64,000 nt of DNA from Chromobacterium phragmitis (GCF_003325475.1 NZ_CP029495.1:3286001-3350000), one strand, 5' to 3'. Counted from the first letter of the stretch, positions 8,576 through 17,781 are shown. The notes: generated by a model from the sequence alone, not told the origin. A program made the numbers and translations.

Positions 8576-9511
8576 TCAGGGCAGCTTGATGATGTAGTTG
8601 GCGCCGCCTTCGCGCGCCTTGGTCAGCGCCTCTTCCAGGCGCTCCAGCATCGGCATGGGGCTGGATTCTTCGCTGCGCAGCGAACTGATGCCGACACAGG
8701 CGGCGGCTTGATGCTCCGCGCCCTGATACAGGAAGGTGAGCTGGCGCAGCGATTTGATCAGCCGCCGGCCCATTTCATTGGCCCCGCCGATCGGGGTGTG
8801 CGGCAGCAGGATGACGAATGTGTTGGCGCTGCGGCGCGCCACCAGGTCGCTGTCGCGGCTGCTTTGCAGGCATAGGCTGCTCGCCAGCCGGATCAGGTGG
8901 TTGTAGGCGGAGCCGTCGTCCTCTTGCGGCACCATCTCCGGAATGTTGACCAGTTCCAGCGCCAGTCCGGACAGCGAGTTGCCGTAGCGCCGCGCGCGGC
9001 TGGTTTCGGCATGGGCGCTGGACATCAGCCTGTGCATGCCCACCACGCCGGTCAGTTTATCTTCGTCGTCGCTTTGTCCGCCTTCTTCTTTCAGCGTCTT
9101 GACGATGTTCAACGAGCGTTCCACCAATTGGCGCTCGAAATCCAGCAGCTGGCTCAGCACCTTGGTCTCGGTGCGGTCGGAAAAGCTGCAGACCAGCAGC
9201 GGGATCTGGTCCAGCAGGATGCGGCGGGCCGACAGCTGAACCTCGAACGTTCGACCGGCGCTGGTGCTCAGCTGCATGCCGCGGTTGTAGATCATGTTGT
9301 TGCCAGCCAGCTCGCGGCAGAGGTTGTAGGCTTCGTTCTTGTCGGGCAGGAAATCGTAGATCGAGCACTTGAGCAGGTCGCTTTGCGGGCAGGCTAGCAG
9401 GATGCAGGCCAGCTGGTTGGCGCAGTAGATGCGGCCGTTCTCGGGAGAGGCCAGCAGCAAGCTGCCCTGCACGGTGTCGATCAAAGGCTGGAACGCCTGC
9501 AATGTGACCAT
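8576..9511 (-). CDS. PAS protein with a degenerate GGDEF domain
   Basis: A 311-residue cytoplasmic protein. Residues 8-115 look like a PAS domain (GRIYCANQLACILL, then FEVQLSARRILL). A short linker (DFERQLVERSLNIVKTL) leads to a GGDEF-like domain at 150-305 that starts with DKLTGVVGMHRL. The catalytic GG(D/E)EF is replaced by S228-A-N-T-F in RRSANTFVILLP, so diguanylate cyclase activity is not expected. Such domains can bind nucleotide or interact with other c-di-GMP enzymes. GGAGG lies 7 bases before the ATG. Function is unknown. Confidence 0.65.
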   Translation of the reverse strand: MVTLQAFQPLIDTVQGSLLLASPENGRIYCANQLACILLACPQSDLLKCSIYDFLPDKNEAYNLCRELAGNNMIYNRGMQLSTSAGRTFEVQLSARRILLDQIPLLVCSFSDRTETKVLSQLLDFERQLVERSLNIVKTLKEEGGQSDDEDKLTGVVGMHRLMSSAHAETSRARRYGNSLSGLALELVNIPEMVPQEDDGSAYNHLIRLASSLCLQSSRDSDLVARRSANTFVILLPHTPIGGANEMGRRLIKSLRQLTFLYQGAEHQAAACVGISSLRSEESSPMPMLERLEEALTKAREGGANYIIKLP

Positions 9512-10045
9512 CTATCCGCCTCCCTGGCTGCCGAAGGTAATGACGCTGCTGGGGCACCTGGCTGAGGCGTCGCTGCACACTACGTTCTTCTACTTAGTTT
9601 ATTCATAGACTGTGATGTTTTCACGTTGCTTGATAATGATTTTGACAGTCATGTTCAATGCGGAATGGGTAATTTTGGCCGAGTCCGCTTTTTTTGTTAG
9701 ATATCAACCGCAATCGTGTTACATTTTGAAACGTATCGCCTGGATACCTAGCGAGGACCAGCAGACTTCACTACCCCGAAGCGCCGGTAGCCGCCGTCCA
9801 ACAGACGGCTTCCTCTCCCCGTACGCCGCGCAGGCGACCGCAGCCCGATTAAAGAGGTGCGGCGCGCGCGGCGGACATCTTAGACTCCGCGGCCGGCAGC
9901 ATCGGCGGGCGCGGGCGTTCGGCGATGCCGCGGCATCGCGCGGTTCCCGTTTACGTTTTCGGCTCCGTTCTGGCGGCGCCGGCCTGCGTGCGGGCGGCGC
10001 GCCGCGGCGCAAATAAAACCTATACACGACAAAGATTTACAGGAC
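9512..10045. other. 534-base gene-free leader region before the NSS transporter
   Basis: The first part (about 9590-9740) is AT-rich and probably holds promoters, including TTGACA at 9642-9647 without a convincing -10. A 6-bp hairpin, GCCGTC-CAACA-GACGGC, lies at 9793-9809. The rest is very GC-rich. I saw no coding pattern and no recognisable riboswitch; AGAGGTGCG at 9853 resembles the start of a lysine riboswitch, but the rest of that motif is absent. AGGAC precedes the transporter ATG. Confidence 0.5.
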
Positions 10046-11365
10046 ATGGCTAGATCTCAATGGGGCTCGCGCCTCGGTTTCATTCTCGCGGCAGCCGGCT
10101 CGGCCATCGGGCTGGGTGCCATTTGGAAATTCCCCTATGTCGCCGCTACCAATGGCGGCGGGGCGTTCTTGTTCATATACCTCGGCATCTGCCTGACGCT
10201 GGGCCTGGTGCTGATGCTGTCCGAAATGGCGCTGGGACGCGCCACGGGCGCCGGCGCGGTGGGCGCCTTCCGCAAGCTGGCCGGCGGCTTCTGGCCCATC
10301 ATCGGCTACATGGGCGTGCTGGTGTGTTTCCTGATACTGTCCTTCTACAGCGTGGTGGGCGGCTGGACCATCGCCTATATCGTCAAGTCGCTGCAGGGCA
10401 GCATCATGACCTCCGATCCCAAGGCGCTGGGCGCGATATTCGGCGGCTTCATCAGCGATCCGGTGCAGCCGCTGCTGTACCATGGCGGCTTCGCGCTGCT
10501 GACGCTGGCGGTGGTGGTCGGCGGCGTGCAGAAGGGTATTGAAACCCTTTCCAAATTCCTGATGCCGGCGCTGTTCGTGCTGATGCTGGTGTTGATCGTC
10601 CGCGGCCTGACGCTGCCGGGCGCGCTGGAAGGCGTCAGCTACTTCGTGACGCCGGACTTCTCCAAGGTGAGCGCCGGCATGCTGGTGGACGCGCTGGGGC
10701 TGGCCTTCTTCTCGCTGTCGCTGGGCCTGGGCATCATGATCACCTATGGCTCCTACGTCGGTCGCGAATCCAAGCTGCTGGGCTCGGCGCTGTGGGTGAT
10801 CCTGCTGACGGTGGCCACCTGCTTCCTGGCCGGCCTGATGGTGCTGCCGGCGGTGTTCGCCTTCGGCTTCGACCCGTCCGCCGGCCCCGGGCTTACCTTC
10901 ATCACCATGCCGGCGGTGTTCGCCCACCTGCCGCTGGGCCAGCTGTTCGCGGTGATGTTCTTCTGCCTGCTGTTGCTGGCGGCGCTGACTTCGTCGGTGT
11001 CGCTGCTGGAGGTGGTGACCAGCTTCGCCATCGACGAAATGCGGATGTCGCGGCGCGGCGCGGCCATCCTGATGGCGGCCGGCACCTTCCTGCTGGGCAT
11101 CCCGGCTTCGCTGTCGCTGGGCATCTGGGGAGATTTCCAGCTGGGCGGCATGAACTTCTTCGATCTGCTGGACTTTGTCACCTCCAAGCTGCTGATGCCC
11201 GCCGGCGAGCTGCTGCTGGCATTGTTTGTCGGCTGGAAGGCCTGGCCGGTGGTGCGCGACGAGCTGTCGACCGGACGCTCGCGCAAGGCGATGCAATGCA
11301 TGCGCGGCTTCTGCATGGCGCTGGCGCCGGCGCTGATAGGCTGGATCATGGTGGTCAATATCTGA
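10046..11365 (+). CDS. Sodium-dependent transporter, neurotransmitter:sodium symporter (SNF/NSS) family
   Basis: This 439-residue inner-membrane protein has eleven to twelve membrane segments in the LeuT fold. The N-terminal sodium- and substrate-binding helix reads GSAIGLGAIWKFPYVAATNGGGAF (residues 18-41), the standard family block. The length fits the bacterial tryptophan/tyrosine/leucine transporter group, but the residues do not identify the substrate, most likely an amino acid. A GC-rich hairpin terminator follows immediately, so the gene is a single transcription unit. Confidence 0.9.
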   Translation: MARSQWGSRLGFILAAAGSAIGLGAIWKFPYVAATNGGGAFLFIYLGICLTLGLVLMLSEMALGRATGAGAVGAFRKLAGGFWPIIGYMGVLVCFLILSFYSVVGGWTIAYIVKSLQGSIMTSDPKALGAIFGGFISDPVQPLLYHGGFALLTLAVVVGGVQKGIETLSKFLMPALFVLMLVLIVRGLTLPGALEGVSYFVTPDFSKVSAGMLVDALGLAFFSLSLGLGIMITYGSYVGRESKLLGSALWVILLTVATCFLAGLMVLPAVFAFGFDPSAGPGLTFITMPAVFAHLPLGQLFAVMFFCLLLLAALTSSVSLLEVVTSFAIDEMRMSRRGAAILMAAGTFLLGIPASLSLGIWGDFQLGGMNFFDLLDFVTSKLLMPAGELLLALFVGWKAWPVVRDELSTGRSRKAMQCMRGFCMALAPALIGWIMVVNI

Positions 11366-11379
11366 TCGCCAGACTGAGA

Positions 11380-11405
11380 AACGGGGAGCGATCGCTCCCC
11401 GTTTT
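11380..11405 (+). terminator. Intrinsic terminator of the NSS transporter gene
   Basis: AACGGGGAGCG and CGCTCCCCGTT form an 11-bp perfect stem around a short AT centre, followed by TTTT. It starts 15 bases after the stop codon. Confidence 0.9.
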
Positions 11406-11442
11406 GCTATGGTTCAGACAGCACGACGCGGCGGGAGGAGTC

Positions 11443-12153
11443 ATGGGACAACCACGATGGGCGGCGATGCTGCTGGGCATGGGGCTGGCCATGGGCGCTC
11501 GGGGCGAGGCGTTGACCGTCATGTTGCCCGCCATGCCGGGTCTGGCGGAGCCGCCCGCCGGCGGGCAGGAAGCGCATGGCGTCGTCGTCGATATCGTCCG
11601 TGAGATGGGCCGCCGCGCCAACATCAATTTCCGGATCGTGTTTTATCCGCAGGCGCGGAGCCGGCTCCTGGCGGAGCGACAGGCCGATGCCTGCTTTCCC
11701 GGCGCCCACTTGCCGGAGTTGAGCGATAAGTACAAATGGAGCGCGCCTGTCGGCCAGATGCGGATGGTGATGCTGGCCCGCGACGACGATGTTCGGGATG
11801 TGCGCGGACTGGAGCAGGCCAAGGCCTTGAGAGTGGGAGCGATGCGGGGCACCATGGTCGCCGCGCGCTTGAAGGAGATGGGCCTGGCGCTGGACGAAAG
11901 CGCCGACTCTCAAAGCGGGATGGAGAAGTTGAAGCTGGGCAGGCTGGATTTGTGGGCGATGCTGGACGTGGGCGTCGCCTCGCTGGCCGGGCGGCTTGCT
12001 ATGCCCAAGCCCAGGGTGGCTTGGGTGATAGGCACGCTGGATGTGTCGTTGGCCTGCAATCTCAAAGTGGACGACTCGTTGCTGGCGCGTGTCGACAAGG
12101 CGATCGCCGAGATGCGCGCGGACGGTAGCATGGGCCGCTTCGACTTGCGCTGA
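11443..12153 (+). CDS. Secreted substrate-binding-like protein (SBP_bac_3 family), orphan
   Basis: A 236-residue protein with a signal peptide (MLLGMGLAMGARGEA) and a periplasmic binding protein fold: GVVVDIVREMGRRANINFRI, then YPQARSRLLAERQADACFPG, and SAPVGQMRMVMLARDDDVRDV at the lobe crossing. This is the type-II amino-acid-binding protein pattern, shortened relative to true ABC receptors (about 260). No transporter components of the ABC class are adjacent. GGAGGAG lies 2 bases before the ATG. The open frame extends upstream into the previous gene, but the signal peptide fixes the start. Ligand unknown. Confidence 0.65.
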   Translation: MGQPRWAAMLLGMGLAMGARGEALTVMLPAMPGLAEPPAGGQEAHGVVVDIVREMGRRANINFRIVFYPQARSRLLAERQADACFPGAHLPELSDKYKWSAPVGQMRMVMLARDDDVRDVRGLEQAKALRVGAMRGTMVAARLKEMGLALDESADSQSGMEKLKLGRLDLWAMLDVGVASLAGRLAMPKPRVAWVIGTLDVSLACNLKVDDSLLARVDKAIAEMRADGSMGRFDLR

Positions 12154-12219
12154 TCCCGGCGCATGCCAAGCGTAAAGGCTTTTGGGCTACACTGCCGTTT
12201 TTCCGTTTGCGAGATACCG

Positions 12220-13443
12220 TTGAAAGCTCGTTTCCCCCTGCTGGCAGGCTGCTTGCTGCTGGCGGCCTGCGCGACGCCGCCGCGACAGGCATCCGCCCCC
12301 GTCGCGGCCCCCGAGTCGATAGCCCCCGCCCCCGTGGCGGCAACGACGATGCCATCTCAGCCGGCGTCAGCGCCCGCGTCGGCGGCGTCCCGTCCGGTTG
12401 CCAAGCCGGTCCAGCCGCCGGCGGCGATCTCCGAAAGCCAGGGGCGCGCCTTGCTGGACCGGCTGCTGCCGCCCGGCATCCCGGACCGCAAGGGCTGGAG
12501 CAGCGACGTGATGGGCGCGTTCAGCCATCTGAAGATTCCGTACTCGCCGCAGTATTTCTGCGCGGTGCTGGCGGTGGCGGAGCAGGAGTCCGGCTTCAGT
12601 CCGGACCCGGTGGTGCCCGGGCTGTCCAGGATCGTCTGGGGCGAAATCGAGCAGCGCCGGCAGAAATACCTGATTCCGCAGTTCGTCGTCGATGCGGCGA
12701 TGAGCAAGAAGTCGCCGGACGGCCGCACCTTCAAGCAGCGGGTGGACGCTTTGCGCACCAAGCGCGAGATGAACGCGCTGTACGAGGACATGGTGCGCGA
12801 GCTGCCGTTCGGCCAAACCATCTTCGAGCATAAAAATCCGATCCGCGATGGCGGGCCGATGCAGGTCAGCGTGGCTTTCGCCGAGACCCATGTCCGAGCC
12901 TGGCCGTATCCGTACAGCTATTCCAGCCTGCGCGACGAGGTGTTCGGCCGCCGCGGCAGCGTCTACTTCGGCACCGCCATCCTGCTGCAGTACCCGGCGC
13001 CGTACCCCGAGATGGTGTACCGCTTCGCCGACTACAACGCCGGCCGCTACGCCAGCCGCAACGCCGCCTTCCAGCAGGCGGTGGCGCGCCTATCCGGCCG
13101 CAAGCTGGCGCTGGACGGCGACATCATGCTCTACAGCGACAAGATGAACCGCGTGCTGTCCGGCGAAACCAGCGAGACCCAGCGCGCGCTGCAGTCCATC
13201 GCCGGCCGGCTGGGCATCAGCGACGCCGACATGATGCGCGACCTGCGGTTGGAGAAGCTGTCCGGCTTCGGCCAGAGTCCGCTGTACCAGAAGGTGTTCG
13301 CGCTGGCCGGCCCCAAGGCTCCGCGCGAGATCATTCCGCAGATCGTGCTGGTCAGCCCCAAGTTCACCCGCCAGCTCACCACCGAGTGGTTCGCCCGCCG
13401 GGTGGACGGACGCTACCAGCGCTGCCTGGCGCGCGGCGGCTGA
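12220..13443 (+). CDS. DUF1615 lipoprotein, YaiW-like
   Basis: The product has 407 residues if translation begins at the TTG at 12220, which directly precedes a lipoprotein signal peptide KARFPLLAGCLLLAAC, with the lipobox LAAC. A proline/alanine-rich linker follows, then the DUF1615 domain (about residue 75 to the end) with LPPGIPDRKGW, CAVLAVAEQESGFSPDP (a lysozyme-like catalytic-region motif) and the GPMQVSVAFAE block. E. coli YaiW is an outer-membrane lipoprotein linked to uptake of proline-rich peptides through SbmA; no sbmA is seen here. An ATG at 12163 would add 19 residues ahead of the signal and is less likely. Confidence 0.75.
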   Translation: MKARFPLLAGCLLLAACATPPRQASAPVAAPESIAPAPVAATTMPSQPASAPASAASRPVAKPVQPPAAISESQGRALLDRLLPPGIPDRKGWSSDVMGAFSHLKIPYSPQYFCAVLAVAEQESGFSPDPVVPGLSRIVWGEIEQRRQKYLIPQFVVDAAMSKKSPDGRTFKQRVDALRTKREMNALYEDMVRELPFGQTIFEHKNPIRDGGPMQVSVAFAETHVRAWPYPYSYSSLRDEVFGRRGSVYFGTAILLQYPAPYPEMVYRFADYNAGRYASRNAAFQQAVARLSGRKLALDGDIMLYSDKMNRVLSGETSETQRALQSIAGRLGISDADMMRDLRLEKLSGFGQSPLYQKVFALAGPKAPREIIPQIVLVSPKFTRQLTTEWFARRVDGRYQRCLARGG

Positions 13444-13586
13444 CCCGGCCGGACCGCCGCCTGCCGCCTTGTGCGGCGGACAAATGCGCCTATAGTGATT
13501 GCAGCGGCGCGCTGACGCCGCCACGCATCCGGACGGCGGCCATTTCCTGGCCGTCGTCTTCCGTTTCTCGGCGCGGGAGGCAAGGC

Positions 13587-14039
13587 ATGAAGGTTTCCAT
13601 CAACGGCAAGGCGGTGGAGCTAGGCTCCTCCCCTGACACTCCCCTGTTGTGGGCATTGCGCGACGAACTGGGGCTGACCGGAACCAAGTTCGGCTGCGGC
13701 GCGGCGCTGTGCGGCGCCTGTACGGTGCTGAAGAACGGCCTGCCCGTCCGTTCCTGCGTGACGCCGATCTCCACGCTGGCACCGGACGACAGCATCACCA
13801 CGGTGGAAGGCAACGCCGACAAGGTGGCCCTGGCGGTCAAGCAAGCCTGGCACGAACTGGATGTGGTGCAGTGCGGTTACTGCCAGAGCGGCCAACTGCT
13901 GGCCGCCACCGCCCTGCTCAGCGCCAACCCCCATCCCAGCGATCAGGACATCGACCTGGCGATGAGCGGCAACCTGTGCCGCTGCGGCACCTACCCCCGC
14001 ATCCGCGCGGCCATCCACGCCGCCGCCAAGCTGTTGTAA
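13587..14039 (+). CDS. 2Fe-2S subunit of an isoquinoline oxidoreductase-type molybdenum hydroxylase
   Basis: A 150-residue protein with the two clusters of the xanthine oxidase family small subunit. The plant-type [2Fe-2S] cysteines are in GCGAALCGACTV with a fourth in RSC, and the second cluster is in QCGYCQSGQ and CRCGTYPRI. It passes electrons from the molybdenum subunit encoded 11 bases downstream. Its length matches IorA-type subunits. The ATG at 13587 follows GGGAGG. It is the first gene of a five-gene operon. Confidence 0.9.
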   Translation: MKVSINGKAVELGSSPDTPLLWALRDELGLTGTKFGCGAALCGACTVLKNGLPVRSCVTPISTLAPDDSITTVEGNADKVALAVKQAWHELDVVQCGYCQSGQLLAATALLSANPHPSDQDIDLAMSGNLCRCGTYPRIRAAIHAAAKLL

Positions 14040-14050
14040 GGAGAACCGCG

Positions 14051-16222
14051 ATGACCGCAAACGGTATGTCCCGCCGAGACTTCATCAAGGCGGGCGGCGT
14101 GGCGGGCGGCGCGCTGTGCCTGAGCTTCGTGCTGCCGGATGGCGGCAAGTTCGCCAGCGCCGCCGAAGCCAAGCCCGCCATTCCCGCGCCCAACGCCTTT
14201 GTCCGCATCGAACGCGATGGCGGCGTCACCATCGTCAGCAACAAGTCCGAGATGGGACAGGGCATCTACACCTCGCTGGCGATGCTGATCGCCGAGGAGC
14301 TGGAGTGCGACTGGAGCCGGGTGAAGGTGGTGTCGGCCCCGGTGGCCGCCATCTACGGCCACACCGTGTTTCATCTGCAGATCACCGGCGGCAGCACCAG
14401 CACGCTGTCCAGCTACGCGCAGTACCGCAAGATAGGCGCGGCGGCGCGCGACATGCTGATCGCCGCCGCCGCCAAGCGTTGGAAGGTGCCGGCTGGCCAG
14501 TGCCGGGCGGAGAACAGCCGGGTGGTCAACAACGCCAACGGCGTCAGCCTGAGCTACGGGGAGTTGACCGAGGCCGCGTCCAGGTTGCCGGTGCCGGACT
14601 CGGTGGAACTGAAGCCGCGCCACCGCTGGCAGCTTCTGGGCACCCGCGTGCATCGGGTGGACGGCGACGAGAAACTGGATGGCAGCGCGCAGTTTTCCAT
14701 CGACGTGCGCCTGCCCGGCATGCTGACCGCGCTGGTCGCGCGCTGTCCCAGCTACGGCGGCAAGCCCAAGAGCTTCAAGGCCGACGCGGCCAAGGCGGTG
14801 CCGGGGGTCAAGGACGTGTTCGCGATCAGCAACGGCGTCGCCGTGGTGGCCGACGGCTTCTGGCCGGCCAAGAAGGCGCGAGACTTGCTGGAGGTGGAAT
14901 GGGACCGCGGCGCCAACGCCGGGCTGGATTCGTCCCGGCTGCGAGACGACTACCGCGCGCTGGGGGCCAAGCCGGGCCAGTCCTACAAACAGTCCGGCGA
15001 CGCGGAAGCGGCGCTGGCCGGCGCGGCGAAGCGGCTGGAAGCCTGGTATGAGCTGCCTTACCTGTCGCATTCGCCGATGGAGCCGCTCAACTGCGTGGTG
15101 TGGCTGAAGCCGGGCGGCTGCGAAATCTGGAGCGGCACCCAGTCGCAGACCATAGACGCCGGCATGGCTGCCGCGATGGCGGGGCTGAAGCCGGAGCAGG
15201 TCTCGCTGCATACCACGTTGCTGGGCGGCGGCTTCGGCCGGCGCGCGGTGCCGGCGGGCGCCGACTGGCTGAAGGAAGCGATGGAGGTGGCCAAGCGCCA
15301 TGGCCAGGGCGCGCCGATCAAGCTGGTGTGGACCCGCGACGACGACCTGGCCGGCGCCTACTACCGGCCGATGTGGCTGGACCGGGTGCGCGGCGGCATC
15401 GGCAAGGACGGCAAGCCCGTGGCGTGGCTGCAGACCGGAGTGGGCCAATCCATCATCTCAGGCACGCCGTTCGCGCCGATGATGGTCAAGAACGGCATCG
15501 ACGCGGTCTCGGTGGAGGGCACGGACGACATGCCCTATGCGCTGCCGGCGGTGGCGCTGGACCTGCACACCTCGCAGACGCCGTTGCCGGTATTGTGGTG
15601 GCGTTCGGTTGGCCATTCTCACAGCGCGTTCAGCAAAGAGTGTTTCATCGACGAGCTGGCGCGGCTGGCCCGACAGGACCCGGTCGCCTACCGGCTGGCG
15701 CTGCTGGGCAAGGCTCCGCGCGAGCAGGGCGTGCTGCGCGAGGCGGCCAAGATGGCCGGCTGGGGCCGCAAGCTGCCCAAGGGGCATGGCTTGGGCGCGG
15801 CGGTGCACAGCTCCTTCGGCTCCCATGTCGCTCAGGTGATGGAGGTGGCGGTCAAGGGCAAGGAGCTGAAGGTGGTCCATGTCTGGTGCGCGGTGGATTG
15901 CGGGGTGGTGGTCAATCCCGATCAGGTCGCGGCGCAAATGGAAGGGTCCGTGATGTTCGGGCTGTCGGCGGCGCTGTTCGGCGAGATCACCTTCAAGGAC
16001 GGCGAGGTGGAGCAGAAGAATTTCGACGGTTATCCCATCGTCCGGATGTTCCAGGCGCCCAAGGTGGATGTTTCCATCATCGCCAGCGAGGAAGCGCCCG
16101 GCGGCACCGGCGAGCCGGCGGTGCCGCCGGCGGCGCCCGCGCTGGCCAACGCGCTTCACGCGGCAACCGGTACGCGCTTGCGGGCGTTGCCGCTCAGCCG
16201 CCATGGCTATCAGGTTGTGTGA
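14051..16222 (+). CDS. Molybdopterin-binding subunit of an isoquinoline/aldehyde oxidoreductase, Tat-exported
   Basis: A 723-residue large subunit of the xanthine dehydrogenase superfamily (IorB type). A twin-arginine signal SRRDFIKAGG at residues 7-16 and a hydrophobic stretch put the enzyme in the periplasm. Molybdopterin-contact motifs are present: GGGFGRRAVPAG near residue 397, and the catalytic glutamate in GGTGEPAVPP near the C-terminus (about residue 685). The small subunit has no signal of its own, so the folded heterodimer is probably exported together. It hydroxylates an aldehyde or N-heterocycle; the substrate cannot be told. Confidence 0.9.
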   Translation: MTANGMSRRDFIKAGGVAGGALCLSFVLPDGGKFASAAEAKPAIPAPNAFVRIERDGGVTIVSNKSEMGQGIYTSLAMLIAEELECDWSRVKVVSAPVAAIYGHTVFHLQITGGSTSTLSSYAQYRKIGAAARDMLIAAAAKRWKVPAGQCRAENSRVVNNANGVSLSYGELTEAASRLPVPDSVELKPRHRWQLLGTRVHRVDGDEKLDGSAQFSIDVRLPGMLTALVARCPSYGGKPKSFKADAAKAVPGVKDVFAISNGVAVVADGFWPAKKARDLLEVEWDRGANAGLDSSRLRDDYRALGAKPGQSYKQSGDAEAALAGAAKRLEAWYELPYLSHSPMEPLNCVVWLKPGGCEIWSGTQSQTIDAGMAAAMAGLKPEQVSLHTTLLGGGFGRRAVPAGADWLKEAMEVAKRHGQGAPIKLVWTRDDDLAGAYYRPMWLDRVRGGIGKDGKPVAWLQTGVGQSIISGTPFAPMMVKNGIDAVSVEGTDDMPYALPAVALDLHTSQTPLPVLWWRSVGHSHSAFSKECFIDELARLARQDPVAYRLALLGKAPREQGVLREAAKMAGWGRKLPKGHGLGAAVHSSFGSHVAQVMEVAVKGKELKVVHVWCAVDCGVVVNPDQVAAQMEGSVMFGLSAALFGEITFKDGEVEQKNFDGYPIVRMFQAPKVDVSIIASEEAPGGTGEPAVPPAAPALANALHAATGTRLRALPLSRHGYQVV

Positions 16223-16234
16223 GAGGGGGCCGGG

Positions 16235-16780
16235 ATGAAAGCCTTGCTTGCAGTGTGCTGGACGCTGGCCGCCGCCTTGCCGGCGGCGCGCGCGGCCAAT
16301 GACCCGGCGGCTTCGCGCCAGGCCTTCGGCGAAGCGGCCAGGGTGCTGCAGTCGCCGCGCTGCCTGAATTGCCATACCGTCACCGATTTTCCGCGCCAGG
16401 GAGACGACCGTCATCCGCACGCGCAGATGATCAAGCGAGGTCCGGCCGGCATGGGGCATCCGTCGCTGATGTGCCTGGCTTGCCACCAGGCGGCCAACTC
16501 CGCCGACGGCGCGGTGCCGGGCGCGCCCAATTGGCACCTGGCGCCCTTGAGCATGGGCTGGGAGGGACTGAGCGCGGGCCAGATGTGCCGCAAGCTGCTG
16601 GACAGGAGCCAGAACGGCAATCGCGGCGTGCCGGAACTGGTGGCCCACATGACGACAGATCCCCTGGTGCAATGGGCCTGGCATCCTGGCGGCAAGCGCG
16701 AGACGCCGCCGCTGTCGCAGCGCGATTTCCACGACGCGGTGAGGCGCTGGGCGGACGCCGGCGCCTATTGCCCGAAATGA
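16235..16780 (+). CDS. Periplasmic diheme c-type cytochrome, electron acceptor of the molybdenum hydroxylase
   Basis: A 181-residue protein with a Sec signal peptide (ALLAVCWTLAAALPAARA) and two heme-c motifs, CLNCH near residue 46 and CLACH near residue 85. A candidate methionine ligand is M111 in LSMGW. Position directly after the Mo subunit, with a 12-base gap, indicates that it takes electrons from the exported hydroxylase and passes them to the respiratory chain. The last codons overlap the next gene as ATGA. Confidence 0.85.
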   Translation: MKALLAVCWTLAAALPAARAANDPAASRQAFGEAARVLQSPRCLNCHTVTDFPRQGDDRHPHAQMIKRGPAGMGHPSLMCLACHQAANSADGAVPGAPNWHLAPLSMGWEGLSAGQMCRKLLDRSQNGNRGVPELVAHMTTDPLVQWAWHPGGKRETPPLSQRDFHDAVRRWADAGAYCPK

Positions 16781-17781
16781 GCTCGGCGATGCGAGGCAAT
16801 GACGAGACGGTGCTGGCGCAGGCGCTGGTCTGGCTGCGCGCGGGCCATCGCGTCGCGCTGCTGACGGTGTTGGGCACCCATGGCGCCAGCCCCCGGCCGC
16901 CCGGCGCGCTGGCGGCGATTCGCGGCGATGGCGCGGTCTGCGGCTCGGTGTCCGGCGGCTGCGTGGAGGATGACCTGAGGCGGGAAATAGCCGAGGGCGG
17001 CGTGTTCGGTCCGGAACCCACCGCCTGGGTGCGCAGCTTCGGCGTCAGCGTGGAGGAGCGGCAGCGCTATCGGCTGCCCTGCGGCAACAGTCTGCGGGTG
17101 GCGGTGGAAACGATGCCGGACCCGGCGCAGCTGGAGGCGCTGCTGGCCGCGGTGCGGCAGCGCCGTTGCCTGTGGCGGCGGGTCGACTACCGGGACGGCG
17201 CGGCCTATCTTCTGAATGACGGGCCGGCGGGTGCCTTCGCCGAGGACGAGGCGGGTTTTGCCGCGCTGCACGGCCCGCGCTGGCGGCTGTTGATCATCGG
17301 CGGCGCCGAGCTGGGCCATTACCTGGCGCAAATCGCGCTGACGCTGGATTACGCGGTGACGGTGTGCGAGCCGCGCGAAGAGTACGCGGCGGAGTGGGCG
17401 CTGGACGGCGTCGCGCTGTCGGCCGAGATGCCGGACGACCTGGTGCTGGCTTTCGGCTGCGACGGCCGCACCGCGGTGGTGGCGGTGACCCATGATCCCA
17501 AGCTGGACGACCTGGCGCTGATGGAGGCGCTCAGGCTGCCTTGCCATTATGTCGGCGCGCTGGGCTCGGCCACCACCACCATGAAACGAAAGGCGAGGCT
17601 GGCCGAGCACTTCGGCCTGACGCCCGCCGAGCTGGACAGGCTGCACGGGCCGGTGGGGCTGGCGATAGGCTCGCGCACCCCGGCCGAAATCGCGGTCTCC
17701 ATCGCCGCGGATCTGATTGCCTGCCGCAGCGCTTGCCATCGGGAGGGGGTTCATGAGGGGGAAAGGAGCTGCCGGGCATGA
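16777..17781 (+). CDS. XdhC-family molybdenum cofactor insertion/sulfuration chaperone
   Basis: A 334-residue protein with the XdhC_CoxI N-terminal motif HGASPRPPGALAAI and GSVSGGCVEDDL (residues 35-68), and a Rossmann C-terminal domain with LLIIGGAELGHYLAQIALTLDY and VGALGS. Such proteins bind sulfurated molybdenum cofactor and load it into the hydroxylase before export. ATG and TGA overlap with genes on both sides (16777-16780 and 17778-17781), so translation is coupled. The frame is open further upstream, but the start is fixed by the domain boundary. Confidence 0.88.
   Translation: MSSAMRGNDETVLAQALVWLRAGHRVALLTVLGTHGASPRPPGALAAIRGDGAVCGSVSGGCVEDDLRREIAEGGVFGPEPTAWVRSFGVSVEERQRYRLPCGNSLRVAVETMPDPAQLEALLAAVRQRRCLWRRVDYRDGAAYLLNDGPAGAFAEDEAGFAALHGPRWRLLIIGGAELGHYLAQIALTLDYAVTVCEPREEYAAEWALDGVALSAEMPDDLVLAFGCDGRTAVVAVTHDPKLDDLALMEALRLPCHYVGALGSATTTMKRKARLAEHFGLTPAELDRLHGPVGLAIGSRTPAEIAVSIAADLIACRSACHREGVHEGERSCRA

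Noticed and set aside
9853..9861. AGAGGTGCG, resembling the opening of a lysine riboswitch, upstream of an amino acid transporter
   Set aside because: The later invariant blocks of the L box (AGTA, GAAAGG, CGCCGAAG, GGCTGTCA) are absent, so only a 9-base coincidence remains.
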